Below, in pieces: positions 36,601 through 48,600 of a DNA stretch of 64,000 nt. Source of the stretch: Arion vulgaris (taxonomy: Eukaryota; Mollusca; Gastropoda; Stylommatophora; Arionidae); contig CM036758.1 in assembly GCA_020796225.1 (NCBI GenBank), positions 29,863,647 to 29,927,646 on the forward strand, in the 5' to 3' direction. A model generated the notes under the pieces. It saw only the letters and a list, made by a program, of their open reading frames with translations, was not told where the DNA came from and searched no databases. Both the position numbers and the translations under genes were made by a program. Position 1 is the first letter of the stretch; each line of letters starts with the position of its first letter.

Positions 36601-39600
36601 AGAACGTGTATACGTTGTACATTGGTTTGTAGGCCCCTAAACGCATAGACTTCTAAACGCTTAGGACACATGCATCCGATTTCAGCCAAACCTCCTTAGT
36701 CGCCTTATGACATGCGTGGTATGTAACAGTGGATCCATTCTTGAAACCCCAAATTTGGGCCCCGGTAACCACTTGGGTGGCCATTTAGTAGTTCTAATAG
36801 ATCTTTCTCTAATGTCTGTTTTCTCTTATGTCATATTTACTCTTATATCTTTCTATTGTTACTAATACTAGTCTTGGGTCACTTTGGGAACTCTGTATAT
36901 GCAAGTATCTATGATATCAGCTAATACCATCATGAGGTCAGCTCTCCTAACTTTGTCAATTGTTCTGTGTAGAAGTTTGGGCTCTGAAGATATACACCGA
37001 GATACCTGGTTGAGGGAACTATGCATCACAAGGGACTGTAACACAAACCAACTAAAGTGTCATTATTACAGAGGTACAAACCATAATTTATTTGGGTCAA
37101 ACAACGATTGTGATTCCTCCTCACACAAAACAAACTATTAGGATATACATACCTAGTTTGCGAGGGACCCAATCGTCTCCAATGGTAAACTTTTTAAGAC
37201 AGACCATCAAGTACTCTGGGAATGTTGACAGACGTGTAGTCCTGAAACAGGAAAACAATGTAAGTGCTCACAAACTTGAGGGTGGTGTATACAGGTTTTT
37301 TTAAAAACAAATTTGCTTTCTTGTAAAAATATATTGATATTGCATATAAATACATGCAATGCAGTGATCTTTGACATCTTGAAACACCCAACAATTCCAG
37401 TAGAGACTAAAAGACAAATTATAAATGCAATCTTCATACCAACACTGTGCTACCAGTGTTAAACTTGGGCCCTAACAAAAGAACAAGAAAGGAAAATTAC
37501 CACATGTGAAATGAGATGCCTGAGGAGAACAATAAATAAAACAAGAAGAGACCATATAAGAAATGAGGAGATTAGAAGAACAGTAGGAACAACACCTGCT
37601 ATTAGATTCATTGAAAAACAAAGACTCAAATGGTTTGGTCATTTGGTGAAAATGTGCTTGAATACACCAGTTGCAAGAGCGTATAACCTAACATTTGGTG
37701 AAAATGTGCTTGAATACACCAGTTGCAAGAGCGTATAACCTAACATTTGGTGAAAATGTGCTTGAATACACCAGTTGCAAGAGCGACTATACACAGTCCT
37801 AACATTTGGTGAGAATGTGCTTGAATACACCAGTTGCAAGAGCGTATAACCTGAAAGTGGAATCATCAAGAGGAAGGAGCAGACCAAGGAAAAGATGGGT
37901 TGATGGAGTTACAGACATCTTAAAACTTCACAATACCACAACATATCAAGCGACCGAGTGTGCACTATCTCGGAAACTGATCATCAGTTAAACCTGCTAT
38001 GCCTAACAGCAAAAAAAGCAGAGAAGGACAAAAGAAAGAAAGTAAGGATGCAGTGATGAGATGTACTGCAACCAATCCAGTGGTATTTAAACTATTGGCT
38101 TCAATGCATAACTAAAGTTCGTTTATAGACAGAAAAAATGTATTTAATTTATCTATCTATCTATATCCTCTTTATGTCCCGTTTGACAGATTAATTTCCA
38201 TAAGAGATTTTCATTTGTTGCTGTTCTACTGACTTGATACCAATTGTTTCCCATGTCAGGCCACAATTTTTCAACTCTCTCCACAGTTCTGCTTCATGTT
38301 TCCTTGGACATCCAGACCTTCTCTTCTCATCCACTGTACACCAGAGAGCTGTCCTAGCCAATATACATGCCTCAATCCATCACCATCTTTTATTGATGGT
38401 CTCCAATGAGAGACAGTTTTAAAAGCTCTTCATTTGCTATTTTATTTGACCAGAAAATTTGCAGGATTCTTCATAAACATTAATTTTGGAATATCTCCAA
38501 CTTGTGTATGAGAATGCACCTGTGTGGTGCCGGGGCCCCGCAAGTGAAGCAAAGAATAGTACCACTGGGACCTACAAGGCATGTCATAAGAGGGGTCTGA
38601 GGTAGGGGCCTAGGGAAGCTACCTAGTAAATAAAAAGCATCACAGAAATCGGATGTGCTGGACTACTTGTAGGCGCATAACTGACACAACGTACTATCGC
38701 TCTTAGGCTCAGATCACATACAAATCACACAGAGTGGTTAACAAGTGGTTGATATGGAGCGTCCAAAGAAGAAGGATTAAATTTAAAGACACTCAAAATA
38801 AATGTACTGAGCTTACAGATGGAAAAATCAGATACGTAGAGTTTACAGACAGACCAAACATTCAGTTTATAGACAGACATAATAATTATATTAAGATTAA
38901 AGACTGTATTTTACACATAAACTTTTCCAAAAATGTGATATAGGTCAGTTGTATATTCAACTTGCTGGCCTACTTGTAGGTGCATAACTGGCACAATGTA
39001 CAATCGCTCTTAGACTCAGATCACATACAAATCACACAGAGTGGTTAACAAGTGGTCGATATACAGAATTCGAAGAAGTTCTTTTTGCTGAGGGCCAATG
39101 AAGAATCTACAAACAGGATGGAACTCATCAAAATGTGCTAACCACCACTGCTTTAGATCAAGAAATATCAGAGCTAACTAGGAAAAGTTAACTATACTTA
39201 TGTTTCCCTGATGATGCTGTACCTTCCACCATCAGTTTGTACTTACTTCAAGGCTGTTGTTCTTCCCTGCAGCGCTGAACTATAAAAATTATCAACCACT
39301 TCTGCTTCCTGAAAGACATTTAGGCACTCATGCAGAGGAATAATTGGTCGCACTATTGTTCTGGGATCCCTGTGGATTCATTAAAAACAATCAATGGAAA
39401 GCAAACATGAACATTTTATTTGACTTCTAGACAAATCAATATTTGTTGTTTCAATGTTTTGTTAACTTTTCATTTGCTCTAGAGAATTGTTTGATACCTT
39501 TTTCTGGTACCTGGCTACCTCATAGACTCATCGCACTACATTCCTATGTTTCTGGTACCTTGCTACCTCATAGACTCATCGCACTACATTCCTATGCTTC

Positions 39601-42600
39601 TTAACTCTTTCCACGCTTTAAGCCGCACACTGCACCACGGCGGAAGTCCATTGCGCGCTATAAGCCGCACACTGCGCCATAAAGTTGCTTCCCTTATAAG
39701 AAGTCTTTCTTGTTTTACTTCTACTGTTTTACTTATACTACTTTTCAACCTTATTATTCTATTGGGTTGTCCAGTTTTCTTCAATTTAGTATATAATATA
39801 TATGTTTATTTATTGACGAGTAGTTGGTATCGTTTTATTTTTTAAAAAATGTTTTGTTTACTTCCCTTGAATTGACTGCATAAAAATTGAGGAAATAACT
39901 GCATGTGGAAAGAGTTAATACTGTCTGTTCTCTTGCTCCCTATTCTATATGTGTTTATGTTAAATGTATATAAGTTATATATATATATATTTGATTTTTA
40001 TTGTTTATCTTTTTTTCACTTCTAGTTTTTTGCATTTATTTCATTATTCGTTTTAGTCACAGAATTTCATTTTAGGGCTGTTAGGAACTTATTGTTTGAT
40101 TCTACATGTTTTGTGCTGTGTGAGAAGTGAACTTCTTCACATCTCTTTATCCGTTGCTTGATAAAGGCCTTTTGGTTGAAATGTTGCTGTGTATTGTTAT
40201 TGTTTTGTTTTGTAAAACTACAGAACTTTGTTTTGATGTGTTTTACCATTGCTATATAGTTTTACTGCAGTCTTCCCTTATATTGATATATAACTTTTCA
40301 TTTAGTAATCATGTTATTCTAATCTTCCTTTTTTTGTTTGCTGACAGATTTTCATGTTATTGCAACTGATAACGGAAACAGATAGTTATATACTCTCAAA
40401 ATGCTGTATAATTTGTTGTGAAAGGAAACAGGATATGGCCATGTGCTTAAAAAACCATTGTCCATCTTATACTGTTTATGTCTGCAACAGCTATCAAGTC
40501 AAGTGATTATTGGAGTCACAGATATGTTCTGTGGGTAACACTACAAGTTATGAGGAGATCCAGTCGGAAGTCAATAAAGTTCCCAAAAACGAACATCTGT
40601 TCCTAATGGGGACCTTAGCCAGAGTTAACTTAACGATCACAACTCTTGAGACCATCGTGCATTGGAAAACATGGTACTGGATAAATGAAAAAACGATTAC
40701 TGGAGACATGCAACTACAACAACACTAAAAGTGGCAGTTTGGTCTCATCTGGAAAAGTGATGGTAGGTATTACTTTTATATTTCTTCTTGAATGCCTCCA
40801 TATTGACCACTTGTTAACCACTCTGTGATTTGTATGTGATCTGAGCCTAAGAGTGATTATACGTTGTGCCAGTTATACGTCTACAAGTAGGCCAGCACAT
40901 CCGATTTCTGCTACGCTTTTTATTTTCAAGTTTTTAACTTCCCTAGACCCCTACCTATGTCGTCTCTTACAACATTCCTTGCAGGTTACAGTGTTACTAT
41001 TATTTGCTCCCTTTGAGAGTCTCGACAACACACGGGCGGTGTGTAACACTAAAAGTTGCAGTTTGGTCTCATCTGGAAAAGTGATGGTGACAGATGGTAA
41101 ACTCTGCAGTTTACAGTGCACATGTAAATAGAACCCTTAGCAGTTAAAAATATCAATGATTGTAGGCTGAAAATTGCTGCCCATGCAAAAATAACTAATG
41201 TATAAAGATAAATTTTAAATTTCTACAAAAAAACAACATTCAATAATAACTACGGGGATCCTAGCAGGTACTACAGACTCATGCACTGCCCCTAAGATCT
41301 TTCTGTATAATATAGATCAGAGCACAAACGGTTATTTATCAAAGTGCAATGATGATGATTCAACTATTAAACTAAATACTTACACAAGTGTTATTGAGCC
41401 TCCCTGAGCTTGAGACTTCTGTTCATTGTATTTTCGAACCTCCTCTGGAAGAAGATTGACATACTCATGTATGCACAGGACTTATACCAAAACTATACAT
41501 TATATAATATTTCAATTTATGACTATTTAACATAAGCAAGGAGACATTGAAAAACAATATAAGAGGAGACCAGAAACATTGAGGAGAGTCATTTGGGCAG
41601 ACACCAAGAAGACTGTCCAATAGAGAAACAGGTGAAGATTGTCAGTTACAGTTTAGCAGTACGAATGCTGTCTGAAAACAGTGACATTCTGAAACAACAT
41701 TAAGAATACTGCAGTAATTAAATAATGTGCTGAAAAGACTTTACAGGAGACATGACCTGCTGAAAATGGATCCTGGAGGGAACAAGACTACATGCTCTAT
41801 TAGCAAGACAAAAGCTCACAATAAACCAAGACTGCATGATGTAAGCTTTTGGCATAAAATAAAACACTGCATCACATGGTAGAACCTCCAATAAATGGCT
41901 CAGCCCTACTTTGTTCATTAAACTCTGCACAGCAACAGGTCCATTCCATCTCCTCAGTGTATAAGCACCAACAATACACTCCAAGCCAGATGTTAAGGAT
42001 AAATTTTATGAGGAGATCAGTCGAAATCAATAAAGTTCCCAAAAATGAACATCTGTTTCTATTGGAGGATCCTAATGCCAGAGTTGGAGCCGATCACAAC
42101 TCTTGAGACCAACATAGCTTGGAAAGTTGGAAAGCATGGTACTGGATAAATGAAAATTTGGGGGGAGAAAGGGTGTGTGGTACTGGAAACAACCACTGCA
42201 TTACAAAAACGTTCTTCCATATTAAGCCCCACCACAAAAGTGTCACGGAAGCACCTGAGATCAAATAGATGGCATCAACTAGACCTCATTATAACTAGGC
42301 GAAATTCAATAAACAGTGTGCTTATTACTTGCAGTTATCACAGTGCTGACTGTGACACTAATCACTCACTGGTATGCAGCAAAGTTAGACTGAAACTAGA
42401 AACACTAAACCATTTGAAGAGGAAAGGATGTCCATGCATTAACATTGAAAATACCACCAAACCAGAAATGATACAATCATTTTGCAGTAAATTATGAAGT
42501 ATTCTTCAAAGCTCACCAGAAGGAGATGCAGAAACAAAATGGTGCTACATCTAGGATGCCATCTACAATTTGGCCAGTCACCTGTGACATTCGTGATGGA

Positions 42601-45600
42601 CAAAACCGTGCTGGCATTTCAAGCATGTACATCTTGCCAAGTCGTGACGTCTGAATCCCAAAGGACATTCTGTATGGCCAACTCGCAGCTGTCATTAGAC
42701 AGCAGGCGCAATTACCACACTTCATTGACACCTGCAGTGATCTAACTTTGTGCAGCGTAGACAAAGAAAATTGGGAGCTGTTGGCCAAAGACAGGCAAGC
42801 GGCGGTGAGGATGACTCAAAAGAAAATAGAAACACCACCACAGTAACTGTAGCAAGGCTTGGGCTTGCCACTCCAGAGCAGGCCATTACAGCCACAACAG
42901 ATGTGATTCAGCACAAAAAAAGCTATGTGATGCAGTCACTTAACATACATCACTTAATATAATGCCAAAATAATTGGATTAAATAATTAGAAATAAATCA
43001 ATGGTTTAAATAACTACAAAACTATTGGATCAAAGTGCTATACATTCATAGAATCAAATCACACAAAGTCAAAATAGCAGACATTCTATGTTTGATCTAA
43101 CAACAATACCTTTATTGGTAGCTGCTTCCATGGGAACAGGCAAAGACAAGCAATAATCTTCCCTGTGGTTGTACCGGACCTTCTTTGTGGCTGTACATAC
43201 AACCTTCTCTTCTATCTGGAACCGCAGGCAGTCAGAGGATTAGATTGCGTCTGCTGTTTTCTGTAGGAACATTGTAAACAGAAGTATTCAAGAGGCAGCC
43301 ATTAACTGTTACAAATAATCAAAGTTGATTGATAGTTTGATAAAACCAACATCTTTGAACTTCATATAACTATAGCTGACAAAGCAGTAACATCAGCAGT
43401 GTAAGTAGTGTGGTATGAACAGAGAAAGTAGTATGGTGTGAGCAGATAAAGTAGTATGAGCAAAGAAAGTGGTGTGAGCAAAGAAAGTGGTGTGAGCAAA
43501 GAAAGTGTGTGAGCAAGAAAGTGGTGTGAGCAAAGAAAGTGGTGTGAGCAGAGAAAGTAGTGTGGTGTGAGCAGATAGAAGTGTGTGGTGTGAGCAAAGA
43601 AAGTGGTGTGAGCAAAGAAAGTGGTATGGTGTGAGCAAAGAAAGTGGTATGGTGTGAGCAAAGAAAGTAGTGTGGTGTGAGCAAAGAAAGTGGTGTGAGC
43701 AAAGAAAGTGGTGTGAGCAAAGAAAGTGGTATGAGCAAAGAAAGTGGTATGAGCAAAGAAAGTGGTATGAGCAAAGAAAGTGGTGTGAGCAAAGAAAGTG
43801 GTGTAGTGTGAGCAAAGAAAATATTGTAATATGAATAGAGCAGGTAGTGTAATGTGAGCAGAGAAAGTAATGTGATTCCAATTTTATACATAATTATAAC
43901 AATTTTGAATAAGATCAAGACTTGAAGAGAGTTTTCTTTTTAACAAGCCCAGGTATTAAACAGAAATGTTTCTGTACAAGATCAAGGATTACAGAAGTGT
44001 TTGAAAGAAGCACAGAGATCAAAGACATGTGTTTTGAACAATGGTTGCAAGATATGTTCCAGAAATACTAGTAGAATAAGCAACAGATGATCAATTACCT
44101 TTTAAAGCAAGAAAATGAATGACAAACAACAAGAAAAAATAACCACCTAACACTAACCTCAATAACTGATATGATATGTAAGAAAAACTCTTGGGCATCC
44201 TGCTGTTTCTTAGTGGAGAACTCTGTATGACCTTTGCCTACCAATGTTTTGAATATCTGAGGTCGTATACCAGATGGAGGCTGCAATATAAAACAAATGA
44301 ATATGACTGGACTTGTGCACCGTCAATAATGTATTTCTAGGTAACTGATGGATACTTTTACAGTTGACACGACTGTCAACAGTGATTCAGGTAGCTAATT
44401 GACCCGTTACAGGAATTCACATACTGTTAACAATGTGATTCTAGGAAGTTGATTGATAAATTACAGACTGTTTCTTTTCTCCAATCCTGGTTTACCACAC
44501 AGCGTCAGGATAAGAAGAGATTTATAGAACAAGCCCTAGTGTGCGATTCATAAAGTGTCTTTCGTTGCATCTGTTATCTCTGAGGTCCATCTTTTGCGTG
44601 GCCGGCCTTTGCTTTGTATCCATTGTATCAGAGCAACATTGCTCTTTGAGGTGCACTGTATGTTGGTAGTCTGCTTATGTGGCCGAACAGACCATCAACA
44701 ATGTGATTCTTAGGAAATTGGTCAACACTTTACAGCATGAGTGGGTAACTTTTATTTGTTGGAGGGATGGATGCAGAATGACATAGCTGGTCACAGGCTG
44801 GATTGAAAAAGAAAAGTTCACATGTAACCCACATTTCATTATAACATATCCTAATGTTATGCTGATCTATCCCTACCTAGAAGTGACAATAATCTCTACA
44901 CAAATCAGACAGACCTGTAATTTGCTACCATGACCTCAGGTCAAAGAGCAAACACTCAGATGATTGTTAGATCGGAAAACTAAACTTAGCACATTTTCCA
45001 TGGCTACTAGACAGAATTATGGTCTGTTGAAATGTCATTTTCGGTTAAAAAAATCATTTCATTATCTTATGTTCACACTCAGAAATTGTTCACACATAAA
45101 TATCATTTCAAATTATATAAAAATCAAACATAAATCAAATGACTTCTACCAGATATGTATAAAACTGAACCAGTGACTGATGTGATATTCTAGCAAACTT
45201 TGAGCCCATGTCAAGTGTCAGTTTTTCTTTAGGAGAGCTAAAAACACTGCACAATATATCTAAAAGTTCCACTAATGATTCTACTAACTGCGAGCACGTT
45301 TCTTTTCTCCAGTCTTGTTTTGCCTCACAGCATCTGGATAAGAAGAGATTTCTAGAAAGAGCCCTTGTGTGCACTTTATAAATAGTGTCTTTCATCACCT
45401 CTGAGGTCCATCTTTTGCATAGCCGGCCTTTTAACTGTGAGCACATTATTGTGAAATTGACTTGGTTTCAATAAAAGGATACTTTGAAAATGCATGTCAC
45501 ACTCCCTACCTAACCCTGCTGGTTCTGAGAAGGCTGTCCCTAGGTAGCTCATGCTGTTTTGGTGTATTTATGTCAAATGCCTTCAAGTCTCACATCCTTC

Positions 45601-48600
45601 ACTTGAAATATTGTCTATACATTCAACATTGCCTCTTGTATAAACTTCACCGTCTTTTGTAGCTCACACAGAGGTCCATAGTTTATGTCGACAAGTCTCA
45701 CATGTACACATATCCTTATGGTCAGTTACGTGTCATCTCACAGTTCTCTTGACAGATGTTCTCTTGACAGATATCCTTAGGGGTTTGGCCATCCTCCACC
45801 TGGTTTCCAGGCAAAGAGTTGACTTAATGCACTGGTTTTTCCTCATATAGTTTGGCCCCTCTCCACAGAAATGGCACACCACCTGGAAATCTCAGCCTAT
45901 TCCAAGAAATCATTGGTAGTCACTCCAGGAGACCATGAATCGTGGCCCCCGATAACATAAGACCAGCGAGCTCAGGTAAAAATCTAGGAAATAATACCAC
46001 AACTGTCGCATAACCTGGTATTTAGTATCGTTAGATAAAGACAAACTCCTTTTAAAAACAACACAACAACATGCTAAAACAAGATTATATTATGTTACAG
46101 GTTAAGTTTAACAATAAGGAATATCAGTATTATTAACATGCTAAAACAAGGTTGTATTATGTTACAGGTTAAGTTTAATAATAAGGAATATCAGTATTAT
46201 TAACATGCTAAATCAAGGTTGTATTATGTTACAGGTTAAGTTTAACAATAAGGAATATCAGTATTATTAACATGCTAAAACAAGGTTATATTATGTTACA
46301 GGTTAAGTTTAACAATAAGGAATATCAGTATTATTAACATGCTTAAAACAGGTTATATTATGTTACAGGTTAAGTTTAACAATAAGGAATATCAGTATTA
46401 TTAACATGCTAAACAAGGTTTATTATGTTACAGGTTAAGTTTAACAATAAGGAATATCAGTATTATTAACATGCTAAATCAAGGTTGTATTATGTTACAG
46501 GTTAAGTTTAACAATAAGGAATATCAGTATTATTAACATGCTAAATCAAGGTTATATTATGTTACAGGTTAAGTTTAACAATAAGGAATATCAGTATTAT
46601 TAACATGCTAAATCAAGGTTTTATTATGTTACAGGTTAAGTTTAACAATAAGGAATATCAGTATTATTAACATGCTAAATCAAGGTTATATTATGTTACA
46701 GGTTAAGTTTAACAATAAGGAATATCAGTATTATTAACATGCTAAATCAAGGTTATATTATGTTACAGGTTAAGTTTAATAATAAGGAATATCAGTATTA
46801 TTAACATGCTAAAACAAGGTTATATTATGTTACAGGTTAAGTTTAACAATAAGGAATATCAGTATTATTAACATGCTAAATCAAGGTTGTATTATGTTAC
46901 AGGTTAAGTTTAACAATAAGGAATATCAGTATTATTAACATGCTAAATCAAGGTTATATTATATTACAAGTTAAGTTTAACAATAAGGAATATTAGTATT
47001 ATTAACATGATAAATCAAGGTTATATTATGTTACAGGTTAAGTTTAACAATAAGGAATATCAGTATTATTAACATGCTAAAACAAGGTTATATTATGTTA
47101 TAGGTTAAGTTTAATAATAAGGAATATCAGTATTATTAACATGCTAAAACAAGGTTATATTATGTTACAGGTTAAGTTTAACAATAAGGAATATCAGTAT
47201 TATTAACATGCTAAATCAAGGTTTTATTATGTTACAGGTTAAGTTTAACAATAAGGAATATCAGTATTATTAACATGCTAAATCAAGGTTTTATTATGTT
47301 ACAGGTTAAGTTTAACAATAAGGAATATCAGTATTATTACATGCTAAATCAAGGTTGTATTAGTTACAGGTTAAGTTTAAAATAAGGAATATCAGTATTA
47401 TTAACATGCTAAAATCAAGGTTATATTATGTTACAGGTTAAGTTTAATAATAAGGAATATCAGTATTATTAACATGCTAAACAAGGTTTATTATGTTACA
47501 AGGTTAAGTTTAATAATAAGGAATATCAGTATTATTAACATGCTAAAACAAGGTTATATTATGTTACAGGTTAAGTTTAATAATAAGGAATATCAGTATT
47601 ATTAACATGCTAAATCAAGGTTGTATTATGTTACAGGTTAAGTTTAACAATAAGGAATATAAGTATTATTAACATGCTAAAACAAGGTTGTATTATGTTA
47701 CAGGTTAAGTTTAATAATAAGGAATATCAGTATTATTAACATGCTAAATCAAGGTTATATTATGTTACAGGTTAAGTTTAACAATAAGGAATATCAGTAT
47801 TATTAACATGCTAAATCAAGGTTGTATTATGTTACAAGTTAAGTTTAACAATAAGGAATATCAGTATTATTAACATGCTAAATCAAGGTTGTATTATGTT
47901 ACAGGTTAAGTTTAACAATAAGGAATATCAGTATTATTAACATGCTAAAACAAGGTTGTATTATGTTACAAGTTAAGTTTAACAATAAGGAATATCAGTA
48001 TTATTAACATGCTAAATCAAGGTTGTATTATGTTACAAGTATAAGGAATATCAGTATTATTAACATGCTAAATCAAGGTTGTATTATGTTACAAGTTAAG
48101 TTTAACAATAAGGAATATCAGTATTATTAACATGCTAAATCAAGGTTTTATTATGTTACAGGTTAAGTTTAACAATAAGGAATATCAGTATTATTAACAT
48201 GCTAAATCAAGGTTATATTATGTTACAGGTTAAGTTTAACAATAAGGAATATCAGTATTATTAACATGCTAAATCAAGGTTATATTATGTTACAGGTTAA
48301 GTTTAACAATAAGGAATATCAGTATTATTAACATGCTAAATCAAGGTTATATTATGTTACAGGTTAAGTTTAATAATAAGGAATATCAGTATTATTAACA
48401 TGCTAAACAAGGTTATTATTATGTTACAGGTTAAGTTTAACAATAAGGAATATCAGTATTATTAACATGCTAAATCAAGGTTATATTATGTTACAGGTTA
48501 AGTTTAACAATAAGGAATATCAGTATTATTAACATGCTAAAACAAGGTTATATTATGTTACAGGTTAAGTTTAACAATAAGGAATATCAGTATTATTAAC

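Noticed and set aside
43370..43918. Open minus-strand frames of 99-182 codons ([16 protein letters not shown])
   Set aside because: Translation of the 18-bp minisatellite; no start context, no splice support, several frames open at once.
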